A DNA stretch of 64,000 bases from positions 1 through 64,000 of the forward strand of contig NZ_NQKI01000003.1 of NCBI RefSeq assembly GCF_002269125.1, read 5' to 3'. Each line of letters opens with the position of its first letter. Position 1 is the first letter of the stretch. Under the pieces are notes generated by a model that was given only the letters and a program-made list of their open reading frames with translations, ran no database searches and was not told the origin of the DNA. This document shows, one piece after another, positions 38,760 to 46,057 of the stretch. The stretch comes from Pseudomonas lundensis (GTDB lineage: Bacteria; Pseudomonadota; Gammaproteobacteria; Pseudomonadales; Pseudomonadaceae). A program made the translations under genes and the position numbers.

Positions 38760-40151
38760 ATGCACGATCCCCACAGCGAACGCATGAGTGGTAGCGAGAC
38801 CCGCGCAGCAAGCGGTCTGGCCCTTGTGTTTGCCTTCCGCATGCTTGGTATGTTCATGGTGTTGCCGGTATTGGCGACCTATGGAATGGACCTGGCAGGT
38901 GCAACGCCCGCCTTGATTGGTTTGGCGATTGGCGCTTATGGCCTGACCCAGGCCATGTTTCAGATCCCTTTCGGGGTCATTTCCGACCGTATCGGCCGTC
39001 GCCCGGTTATCTACCTGGGGCTGGTGGTTTTCGCGCTGGGCAGTGTGTTAGCGGCGTGCTCGGACTCGATCTGGGGCGTGATAGCCGGACGCATCTTGCA
39101 AGGGGCTGGCGCGATTTCGGCGGCGGTCATGGCGTTACTTTCTGACTTAACCCGTGAACAGCACCGTACCAAAGCCATGGCCATGATTGGTATGACCATC
39201 GGTTTATCCTTCGCAGTCGCCATGGTGGTAGGGCCGCTGTTGACCCGCGCTTTTGGCTTGTCCGGCCTTTTTCTGGCTACCGGGGCCATGGCACTGGTGG
39301 GGATTGTGATCATTATGTTCATGGTGCCTCGCTCAACCGGCACGTTGCAGCACCGTGAGTCGGGGGTGGCCAGGCAGGCGCTGCTGCCGACTTTGCGTCA
39401 CCCCGACCTGCTGCGTCTGGACCTCGGGATTTTTGTGTTGCACGCCATGTTGATGTCCAGCTTCATTGCCTTGCCGCTGGCGCTGGTTGAAAAAGCCGGC
39501 TTGCCCAAGGAGCAGCATTGGTGGGTTTACCTGACCGCTTTGTTGATTTCGTTCTTCGCCATGATTCCGTTCATCATCTACGGCGAAAAGAAACGCAAAA
39601 TGAAACGAGTTTTACTCGGTGCCGTCGCGACGTTAATGCTCACTGAGCTATTCTTTTGGCAGTTCGGCGACAGCTTGCGTGCGTTAGTGATCGGCACGGT
39701 GGTGTTCTTCACTGCGTTCAATCTGCTGGAGGCTTCGTTGCCTTCGCTGATTAGCAAGGTGTCTCCGGCGGGCGGCAAGGGTACGGCGATGGGGGTGTAT
39801 TCCACCAGCCAATTCCTGGGGTCGGCACTGGGCGGCATACTTGGCGGCTGGATGTTTCAGCATGGCGGTCTGTCGGTTGTGTTCCTGGGATGCGCAGGTC
39901 TGGCTGCACTCTGGTTAGCCTTTGCTGTTACCATGCGCGAACCGCCGTATGTAACCAGCCTGCGCTTGCCGCTGTCGCCTGAGGCGCTTCGCGAAGCAGG
40001 TTTGACCGAGCGTTTAAAGGCCGTTGCAGGCGTAACGGATGCAGTGGTGGTAGCCGAAGAGGCTGCCATTTATATCAAATTGGACACCGAACTATTGGAT
40101 CGCGCGACACTCGAGCAGCTGGTTAACCCGGCGCCGACGTGCGAAGCCTAG
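38760..40151 (+). CDS. MFS transporter, YajR-like with C-terminal ferredoxin-like domain
   Basis: A 463-aa inner-membrane protein of the drug:H+ antiporter type, with twelve predicted segments from about residue 18 to 395. The A-motif is GVISDRIGRRPVIYLG (about residues 74-89). After the last segment comes a soluble tail of about 60 residues (RLKAVAGVTDAVVVAEEAAIYIKLD), which resembles the YAM domain of E. coli YajR. The substrate is unknown. It sits between uvrA and ssb, 9 nt before ssb, an order conserved in pseudomonads. Confidence 0.88.
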   Translation: MHDPHSERMSGSETRAASGLALVFAFRMLGMFMVLPVLATYGMDLAGATPALIGLAIGAYGLTQAMFQIPFGVISDRIGRRPVIYLGLVVFALGSVLAACSDSIWGVIAGRILQGAGAISAAVMALLSDLTREQHRTKAMAMIGMTIGLSFAVAMVVGPLLTRAFGLSGLFLATGAMALVGIVIIMFMVPRSTGTLQHRESGVARQALLPTLRHPDLLRLDLGIFVLHAMLMSSFIALPLALVEKAGLPKEQHWWVYLTALLISFFAMIPFIIYGEKKRKMKRVLLGAVATLMLTELFFWQFGDSLRALVIGTVVFFTAFNLLEASLPSLISKVSPAGGKGTAMGVYSTSQFLGSALGGILGGWMFQHGGLSVVFLGCAGLAALWLAFAVTMREPPYVTSLRLPLSPEALREAGLTERLKAVAGVTDAVVVAEEAAIYIKLDTELLDRATLEQLVNPAPTCEA

Positions 40152-40160
40152 GAGAACGTT

Positions 40161-40685
40161 ATGGCCCGTGGGGTTAACAAAGTTATATTGGTCGGCACAT
40201 GCGGCCAGGATCCCGAAGTTCGCTACTTGCCTAACGGTAATGCCGTGACCAACCTGAGTCTGGCAACCAGCGAACAGTGGACTGACAAGCAAACCGGCCA
40301 GAAAGTTGAAAAGACGGAATGGCACCGTGTATCGATGTTCGGCAAAGTGGCCGAAATTGCTGGCGAATACCTGCGTAAGGGTTCGCAGGTGTACATCGAA
40401 GGCAAGCTGCAAACTCGTGAGTGGGAAAAAGACGGTATTAAGCGTTACACCACTGAAATCGTGGTTGATATGCAAGGCACCATGCAGCTCTTGGGTGGCC
40501 GCCCACAAGGCGACCAACAAAACCAGGGTGGCGGTAACAATTACCAGCAGTCCGCACCGCGTCAGCAGGCTCAACGCCCTGCACCGCAGCAGCAGCCACA
40601 GCGCGAGTCGCGCCCGGCGCCGCAACAGCAGGCACCGCAACCTGCTCCGGATTTCGACAGCTTTGATGACGATATCCCGTTCTAG
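40161..40685 (+). CDS. ssb: Single-stranded DNA-binding protein
   Basis: SSB coats single-stranded DNA and recruits repair and replication proteins. The 174-aa protein has the OB fold (about residues 1-110, starting [25 protein letters not shown]), a Gln/Pro-rich linker (about 115-160), and the acidic tip [11 protein letters not shown], which binds partners. AGGAGAACGTT precedes the ATG. A strong terminator follows, directly against mobile-element debris. Confidence 0.97.
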   Translation: MARGVNKVILVGTCGQDPEVRYLPNGNAVTNLSLATSEQWTDKQTGQKVEKTEWHRVSMFGKVAEIAGEYLRKGSQVYIEGKLQTREWEKDGIKRYTTEIVVDMQGTMQLLGGRPQGDQQNQGGGNNYQQSAPRQQAQRPAPQQQPQRESRPAPQQQAPQPAPDFDSFDDDIPF

Positions 40686-40714
40686 CCTGCATAAGACTAT
40701 TTTGTAAGGTTTAG

Positions 40715-40752
40715 ACACGAAGCCCCCGCTATCCGGGGGCTTCGTGTTTTAT
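40715..40752 (+). terminator. ssb terminator
   Basis: A perfect 14-bp stem (ACACGAAGCCCCCG, 40715-40728, with 40734-40747), loop CTATC, then TTTAT. Confidence 0.93.
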
Positions 40753-41292
40753 GAAGGTTAATAGCGCATCAATGGTCAAAACACTGGCATCTGCGACTTC
40801 ATTGACCAGCCAACGACCCAACGAGAAAACAGATCCAGCACCACCGCCAAATGCAGCCAGCCTTCATACGTACGAATGTAAGTGATGTCGGTGACCCAAA
40901 CTTTGTTGGGGTCTACGACATCGAACTGGCGCTTCAGTAAAATTGGGTGAGGCGACCGCAGGCTTGCCGCCGTATTTGCCAGGACGGCGGCGATACCCTT
41001 TCTGAGAGCGCAGACCTTTAAGACGCATCAGCCTCGCCACACGATGCCGACCACAATCCTCACCGACTTCGCGCAGATCGTCATGGGCGTTGCGATAGCC
41101 ATAAACGCCGCCGCTCTCCAGCCACGAATGCCTGATCAAACCCAGTAATCGCTGATCGTCTTTAGCGCGTGCAGATTGCGGTTCGGATAACCAAGCGTAA
41201 TAACCACTGGGGTGGACTTTCAGCGTCAGGCAAAGCCGTCGAATCGAATAGTCGCCCGCTCGCTGCTTGATAAAGGCGTACTTCAACCGCAC
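40753..41292 (-). pseudogene. IS3-family transposase OrfB remnant
   Basis: Read on the minus strand, 41292 to about 40753 gives IS3 OrfB: KYAFIKQRAGDYSIRRLCL, the HTH-like WLESGGVYGYRN block, then in another frame [18 protein letters not shown] and [13 protein letters not shown], which belong to the rve/DDE integrase core. A one-base shift near 40945 breaks the frame. The C-terminal third, with the last catalytic acidic residue, is missing and ends against the ssb terminator. It cannot be active. Confidence 0.85.
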
Positions 41293-41370
41293 TCCTTGGC
41301 AAAGTACGCGGCGGCCTTTTTAAGATGTCTCGCTCTTCGGTGACCCGCTTGAGTTCGGCTCGCCTCGGCC
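41283..41370 (-). pseudogene. IS3-family OrfA 3' remnant
   Basis: On the minus strand the last part of OrfA is visible: RAELKRVTEERDILK in one frame and KKAAAYFAKECG in the next, joined at an A5 tract (about 41325-41330) that has lost one base from the usual reading. Only about 28 residues remain; the N-terminal HTH part is absent, and the left end abuts a different gene fragment at about 41370. Confidence 0.75.
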
Positions 41371-41588
41371 GCAAGTGTGCTGATGACGATATCGTGTCGC
41401 TGATCGGTACCCGGTTCGATGAGTCCGTGCAGCGCGAGCGGAAAATGTCTGAGCGCGGCGAGAGCGCCTTTGAGGTGGTGATTCTCGCCGCCGATGCGGG
41501 CGGGTACGACTGGGTGCTTAGCCCTATCGCTGAAATGACCACCATGGACGTGTTCAGCTAGATCGGCCAGGTGATGGGGTTTGGGGAG
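41371..41588 (+). pseudogene. Fragment of a DndC / PAPS-reductase-like gene
   Basis: On the + strand the frame reads DDDIVSLIGTRFDESVQRER and onward to KMSERGES and LSPIAEMTTMDVF, then a TAG, then IGQVMGFGE in the same frame. The pattern G-x-R-x-x-ES...M..RGES...LSPI resembles the PAPS-reductase-type ATP-pyrophosphatase DndC of DNA phosphorothioation systems. Both ends are missing and a stop interrupts it. The 5' side is cut by the IS3 remnant. No other dnd gene is present. The family call is from memory and is the least certain part. Confidence 0.45.
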
Positions 41589-41784
41589 TAGCGGAACAGA
41601 AAGTGCACTTAAGCTCGGATACCCTAGCTTCGCGACCTGCCCACAGACATACCAGGCCATATTTTTCACGGAGCCGCCGTCGGATCCAAGTTCGAAATAC
41701 TTCGTTTAGCTTTTCAGAGATGCCCTACAGCACACCTGAAACCCTTGTAATAGGATATTTGGCGACTAAAAAGGAGTATCACGT
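41589..41784. other. Spacer upstream of hcp
   Basis: No gene is seen. The stretch becomes more A+T-rich toward hcp and must hold its promoter, but no pair of elements stands out. AAGGAG at 41770-41775 is the hcp ribosome-binding site. Confidence 0.55.
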
Positions 41785-42270
41785 ATGGCTAACCACGGTT
41801 ACATGACCATCACCGGCAAGGCTCAAGGACTGATTTCGGCGGGTTGTTCAACCCAAGACTCTATTGGCAACAAATGTCAGAGCGGACATACCGACGAAAT
41901 CATGGTGCTGTCTTACACCCACAACATGGTCAACATCGGAAATATTAATAAGCCAACACATAGTCCAATCATTATCACCAAAAACGTTGATAAAGCTTCA
42001 CCGCTCCTCGCTCAAGCACTCTCAACTAGAGAAGAAATAAACTGTACAATTAGTTTTTATCGAGTGTCTTCTTTCGGCATGCAGGAAAAATTCTATTCAG
42101 TATCGATCAATGGCGGGGTTATTGCCGATCTGACACTTGAGATGCCTCATGCTATTTTGCAAAGCGACGCAGAAACTCAAGAGCATATTTCTATTCGGTA
42201 CCGAGATATCACGTGGACCCACCACGCTGCAGGCACCAGCGGATATAGCACGTGGGGAAATAACGAATGA
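41785..42270 (+). CDS. hcp: Orphan Hcp, type VI secretion tube/cargo-carrier protein
   Basis: Hcp rings stack to form the T6SS inner tube and can carry small effectors in their lumen. The 161-aa protein has the typical N-terminus NHGYMTITGKAQGLISAGCSTQ and the CQSGHTDEIMVLSYTHNM block of the Pseudomonas Hcp family. The C-terminus has ITWTHHAAGTSGYSTWG. AAGGAG lies 8-9 nt before the ATG. No T6SS structural gene is in the window, so it is an orphan copy that would need an apparatus encoded elsewhere. Its stop overlaps the next gene (ATGA), tying it to a putative effector. Confidence 0.93.
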   Translation: MANHGYMTITGKAQGLISAGCSTQDSIGNKCQSGHTDEIMVLSYTHNMVNIGNINKPTHSPIIITKNVDKASPLLAQALSTREEINCTISFYRVSSFGMQEKFYSVSINGGVIADLTLEMPHAILQSDAETQEHISIRYRDITWTHHAAGTSGYSTWGNNE

Positions 42271-42989
42271 AGCCAACAAGCGAAAGTTGCATGCTTGGTA
42301 GCTGTGATTATTGGATGATTAGCCAAGCCGCCGCAAAGTTGGGTAGTCAAGCCAGCACATTAGGCGCTAGGCATATAAAAGATGGAACGCTGCGCCTGCA
42401 ATTCAACAGAGAGGTTTCTTATTACGCCAGAGGCATTGTTAATGATGTCTCGCGGGGTAATAAAAGCGCTGAGCAAGGACTAAAAGAGTTAAAGGATGAG
42501 CAAAACAGTCTGCTAAGCCAGGCAAGAGACGTTGCCTTACGAGGAGCAGGCGTGATCTCGGGAGCGCTTCAGTTTGCTGCGGGCGCTGGGATTTGCTACG
42601 CCTCCGTGGGCACACTTTGCCTTTTCGCGGGTGCGCCTATGATGCTCAACGGTGCTAATAACATCTATGAAAGCGGGCGCAATCTTTTCGAGAATCGTTC
42701 CGATACCATAGGGCCACTGAGAACGGTATATCGCGCCGCTTCTGGAATGCTGGGGAAAGGTAATTGTGAGGCCGATGTGGCCTATGGAATGGTTGACTTA
42801 AGTTCGTCAGCCTACGGCATAGGCAGAATGGTATTAAAGCCCGATTCCTGGCGTTTGTTTAGATACGTGAATACGGATTATATTAGGGCATACCGGCAAG
42901 CTTCCGTCCATGGTTTCGCTTTCGATAGATTTATGGATATCCAGAACGTAAAAAATATGTATGACCCATGCCACCCTTCTAATGAATAA
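42267..42989 (+). CDS. Putative Hcp-associated T6SS effector (DUF4225-like)
   Basis: A 240-aa protein with no signal peptide. The middle (about residues 90-133) is hydrophobic and Gly/Ala-rich, with GALQFAAGAGICYASVGTLC, followed by NGANNIYESGRNL and RSDTIGP, then MVLKPDSWRLFRYVN. From memory this resembles DUF4225-type C-terminal toxin domains of Pseudomonas T6SS cargo; no enzymatic motif is apparent, so a membrane-active toxin is the best guess. It overlaps hcp by 4 nt and the next gene by 8 nt. Base use is richer in A+T than in the neighbouring housekeeping genes, which suggests transfer. Confidence 0.65.
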   Translation: MKPTSESCMLGSCDYWMISQAAAKLGSQASTLGARHIKDGTLRLQFNREVSYYARGIVNDVSRGNKSAEQGLKELKDEQNSLLSQARDVALRGAGVISGALQFAAGAGICYASVGTLCLFAGAPMMLNGANNIYESGRNLFENRSDTIGPLRTVYRAASGMLGKGNCEADVAYGMVDLSSSAYGIGRMVLKPDSWRLFRYVNTDYIRAYRQASVHGFAFDRFMDIQNVKNMYDPCHPSNE

Positions 42990-43284
42990 CTTTATATTTT
43001 ATTCGGCTTTCGTGCTGCTTACGGCCTTATTGTACTGGCCTGCGTTTTGGGCAAGCTTCGCGTTTTCAGGCAGCCGCTTCTCCCTGATAAAATTTTGGGG
43101 TGCACTGATTTATACTGTCCTATGCGCCTCTATTCACGGTTTTTTTTTGCGAGATAGCACGTTACCGTTTATGGGGTATGTAGATAACTCTGTAATGGGC
43201 TGGCTATCCCTTGTAATGATATTTGTCCACGTGTGTACCATTCCAGTTAATTGGGAGCGAAAACGCTGGTTTTTACGAAAGTAA
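42982..43284 (+). CDS. Putative immunity protein, three-pass membrane protein
   Basis: A 100-aa protein with three hydrophobic segments (about residues 4-28, 37-57 and 71-87) and a basic C-terminus (WERKRWFLRK). I recognise no family. The ATG at 42982 was chosen over 42961 because it places the first membrane segment at the N-terminus, and the 8-nt overlap with the effector is typical of toxin-immunity pairs. An inner-membrane immunity protein fits an effector that attacks or crosses the membrane. The role is inferred from position and topology only. Confidence 0.6.
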   Translation: MNNFIFYSAFVLLTALLYWPAFWASFAFSGSRFSLIKFWGALIYTVLCASIHGFFLRDSTLPFMGYVDNSVMGWLSLVMIFVHVCTIPVNWERKRWFLRK

Positions 43285-43343
43285 ACTCACACCGAATCGA
43301 TACCCATCTAGGAGGATGTTTCAAAGAAGCGTCCTGGTTATCC

Positions 43344-43690
43344 TCACAGGTCATCGTCCGGATTACGCAGTGGCGGCAGCTCACCTCTGGCGACCTCTTC
43401 TGGTACCGCGGTAGTACCGTCCTAACATATTGATGTGCTCGAAGATCAGCGGCGACAGCCGAGCCAGATCCTCGTCCAGCACCGGGTAACCATGCTGCTT
43501 TAGCCGCTCTACGGCGGCCGTCATGTAGAGGGTGTTCCACGGCACGATGATGTTCACCACCAAGCCCAAGGCGCCGAGCTGATCCTCCTGACCTTCGCTG
43601 TAGCGCTGGTTGCGCATTTCCTTGGCGCTGAAGTAAGCGCCCACCTCCATCACGACGTCTGCGGTAATACCCGTCGCTTTGGTCAGACAC
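43344..43690 (-). pseudogene. Tn3-family transposase 3' remnant
   Basis: On the minus strand the sequence reads RYSEGQEDQLGALGLVVN, then LDEDLARLSPLIFEHINMLGRY, and, after a frame break near 43408, PEEVARGELPPLRNPDDDL and a stop. This is the C-terminal end of Tn3-family TnpA. Only about 115 residues remain and no terminal inverted repeat is evident. It directly abuts the 3' end of the LysR gene. Confidence 0.85.
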
Positions 43691-44581
43691 TTATTGAGGC
43701 CACTGCTCAAGCAAGATCGAGACGAACTTTTCTGCCGCCGGAGACAGAGAGGCACCTCTGCGATAAACCAGTCCCAATGAGCGATTTACCACCGGATCAA
43801 TCAAGGGGACGCTGACCAGTGTTGGATGATCGCCAGAAGGCATTGCAAGACTGGGCATCACCGATACACCAAGCCCTGCCTCTACTAAACCCAATGAAGT
43901 TGAAAGGTGCTGGACTTCGTAAAACCACGTCGGCCGCCAGCTTGAACTCGACAAGGCGTGGTCTAAAAGCATGCGGTTTCCGCTTAATCGACCTACGCCA
44001 ATCAACCGATACTCACTGAGTTGCGACCACTTTACAGACGCGCAATTGGCCAGCTTATGATCGCGTCTGCATGCCAAAACAAACGGTTCATTCACTAAGG
44101 TCACAAACTCGATGTCCGGGTGCTGGCCACTCATCATGTTGATGCCAAAATCGGCTTCGCCACGCAGTACTGCTTCCAGACCGTCGTTGGCGCTCAGGTC
44201 TAACAGGCGAATATGGATTTTAGGATAACGCTCGTTGTAGAGGCGGATCACTGAAGGCAAAAAATAGAAGGCTGCCGTGGGGATACAGGCAAGGGTGACA
44301 CGACCACTTTGCCGTTCCGCTAACTCCCGAATATTAAGAATCGAGTCATCAAAGTCGTCGAGCAGTCTGCGTGCTTTGGGTAAAAAATCGCGGCCTACGC
44401 TCGTCAGGCTGACTTTGCGTGTGGTTCGATCAAGCAGGGCAGTGCCCAACCCCTCTTCAAGCTTTTTTATTCGACGACTTAACGCTGGCTGAGAAAGATG
44501 AAGTGCGTCAGCCGCTTCGTGAAAACTGCCAAGCTCTGCAATTTTAACGAAAGAGCGAATGTCTTGGAGTTCGTATTCCAT
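43691..44581 (-). CDS. LysR-type transcriptional regulator
   Basis: A 296-aa LTTR. The N-terminal winged helix (about residues 4-62; FVKIAELGSFHEAADALHLSQPALSRRIKKLE-type, seen in two halves) is followed by the two-lobed effector-binding domain (about 92-292). It is divergently transcribed from the PrpF/GalD-family gene with a 167-nt spacer, so it probably regulates the isomerase-transporter-porin genes in response to their substrate. Its 3' end is intact despite the adjoining Tn3 debris. Confidence 0.92.
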   Translation of the reverse strand: MEYELQDIRSFVKIAELGSFHEAADALHLSQPALSRRIKKLEEGLGTALLDRTTRKVSLTSVGRDFLPKARRLLDDFDDSILNIRELAERQSGRVTLACIPTAAFYFLPSVIRLYNERYPKIHIRLLDLSANDGLEAVLRGEADFGINMMSGQHPDIEFVTLVNEPFVLACRRDHKLANCASVKWSQLSEYRLIGVGRLSGNRMLLDHALSSSSWRPTWFYEVQHLSTSLGLVEAGLGVSVMPSLAMPSGDHPTLVSVPLIDPVVNRSLGLVYRRGASLSPAAEKFVSILLEQWPQ

Positions 44582-44748
44582 AAAGTTCTCTCGCTAGAAA
44601 GGCCTGCTTCACCGGAAGTGGCTGGAATTTATTGTTTTGTGAAACGCAATAATGACTCAATTCTTTGCATTGGAATCACTATTGCTTCCCTGTCACTCTC
44701 TTCGCAAGGAAATAATTCATTAAGTTAATTTAAAAAGAGTTACTAATT
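44582..44748. promoter_or_regulatory. Divergent control region, LysR / prpF-like gene
   Basis: An A+T-rich spacer. It has an imperfect palindrome at 44631-44650 (ATTG...TTT-TGTG-AAA...CAAT) and a related gcattggaatcac...ttgc element at 44667-44685. Such T-N11-A-like dyads are candidate LysR sites. Promoter hexamers could not be fixed. Confidence 0.4.
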
Positions 44749-45840
44749 ATGCAGTGTGTTCCATGCGTTCTAATGCGCGGCGGTACTTCGAAGGGGGCGT
44801 TTTTTCTTTCTCATGATCTACCCGAGTCAATTACGGAACGGGATGAGTTACTGCTTTCGTTGATGGGGTCTGGTCACGAGTTGGAGATAGATGGGATTGG
44901 TGGGGGTAGTCCTCAGACAAGTAAGGTTGCCATCGTCAGCCCTTCACTCCACCCGGATGCAGATGTCGATTACCTTTTTGTCCAAGTGATGGTCTCAACG
45001 CGCCGCGTGGATACGACGCCTAACTGCGGCAATATGCTCTGTGCAGTTGGCCCGTTTGCTATTGAACAAGGCCTGGTTAAACCCAGCGGTCCTACAACCC
45101 GGGTGCGTATCCGTAACCTGAACACCCATACGTTTGTGATGGCTGAAGTGCAGACGCCTCAAGGCAAGGTGACTTATGAAGGGGAGACCGCCATTGATGG
45201 TGTGCCAGGTAGCGCGGCGGCTGTTCACCTGACGTTCCTTGATGCTGCAGGCAGCAAGACAGGCGCGCTTTTCCCGACAGGCAATGTTCAAGACGTATTT
45301 GACGGCATTCCCGTGACCTGCATCGACATGGCCATGCCGATGGTGATCGTTGAGGCTCGACACATGGGCAAGCAAGGTGATGAGTCGCCTGTAGAGCTCG
45401 ATGCCGATACGACATTTCTGCACCGTTTAGAAACCATACGCCTGCGTGCTGGCGCGGCAATGGGGTTAGGCGATGTGAGTGACCGGGTGATTCCAAAACC
45501 CGTGTTGATTGCGCCATCCAAAGCAGGTGGAACGCTTCTAGTCAGGTATTTCATGCCTCACGCCTGTCATCGTGCATTGGCCATCACCGGCTCGATTGGT
45601 CTGGCCACCGCTTGTGTTAGCCAAGGTAGCGTGGCAGCACAACTGCTGGGTAAGGCTTGCAAGCCACGTCAGCAAGACGTGCGCATAGAACACCCAAGCG
45701 GTGGTATCGACGTCAGGTTGTCTTATACAGGCATGAGCGGCGAAATTATTTGCGCTTCTGTTGTAAGAACAGCGCGCAGGTTGTTTTCCGGGTACGTGTA
45801 TGCCTCTCCCTTACGAAAACGAGCGAGTCAGTTTAATTAA
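44749..45840 (+). CDS. PrpF/GalD-family isomerase (aconitate or oxalomesaconate type)
   Basis: The 363-aa protein has the PrpF-family signatures: MRGGTSKGAFF at about residues 9-19, GIGGGSPQTSKVAIV, and TPNCGNMLCAVGPFA. The family shifts double bonds in tricarboxylates: 2-methylaconitate isomerase (PrpF), 4-oxalomesaconate tautomerase (GalD) and fungal aconitate isomerase. The sequence looks closest to GalD, but no gallate dioxygenase or hydratase gene is nearby. Neighbours are a tricarboxylate transporter and a porin, so an isomerase for an imported acid such as trans-aconitate is the better inference. Confidence 0.8.
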   Translation: MQCVPCVLMRGGTSKGAFFLSHDLPESITERDELLLSLMGSGHELEIDGIGGGSPQTSKVAIVSPSLHPDADVDYLFVQVMVSTRRVDTTPNCGNMLCAVGPFAIEQGLVKPSGPTTRVRIRNLNTHTFVMAEVQTPQGKVTYEGETAIDGVPGSAAAVHLTFLDAAGSKTGALFPTGNVQDVFDGIPVTCIDMAMPMVIVEARHMGKQGDESPVELDADTTFLHRLETIRLRAGAAMGLGDVSDRVIPKPVLIAPSKAGGTLLVRYFMPHACHRALAITGSIGLATACVSQGSVAAQLLGKACKPRQQDVRIEHPSGGIDVRLSYTGMSGEIICASVVRTARRLFSGYVYASPLRKRASQFN

Positions 45841-45889
45841 GGTCGCGTTTTATAGAACCGCATCAAACAACACTAAAAAAGGTGATGCC

Positions 45890-46000
45890 ATGAATATCAT
45901 TCATTCGCTGAGTGATGGGCCTGTAATTATGTACCGCTGTATAACGTCCATACAGTTCATGATGGGCATGCCAACTGAGCAGGGGCTCAATAACAGTTAG
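45890..46000 (+). CDS. Possible small ORF between isomerase and transporter
   Basis: A 36-codon frame starting MNIIHSLSDGPVIM, with AAAAAAGGTGATG upstream as a ribosome-binding site, lies in the 217-nt spacer. It resembles nothing I know. It may be a leader peptide or chance; the spacer otherwise holds no visible gene or terminator. Confidence 0.25.
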   Translation: MNIIHSLSDGPVIMYRCITSIQFMMGMPTEQGLNNS

Positions 46001-46057
46001 ACGCCACTTAGTACTTAGACGTCGATTACTTCATCTATAACAATAAGAGAATACTCT

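Noticed and set aside
41325..41561. Intact small + strand gene at the IS3 border
   Set aside because: Its first 15 or so codons are antisense to IS3 OrfA and only the later part looks like a protein family; treated as a gene fragment.
43247..43690. Arg/Gly-rich minus-strand frame as a gene
   Set aside because: It is the wrong frame of the Tn3 TnpA remnant, which is readable in the neighbouring frame.
44498..44728. Small + strand frame across the LysR-isomerase spacer
   Set aside because: It runs through the LysR coding start and the control region, with no ribosome-binding site.
44749..45840. Assignment of the isomerase as GalD of a gallate pathway
   Set aside because: No gallate dioxygenase, hydratase or aldolase gene is adjacent; the transporter next to it is of the citrate type.
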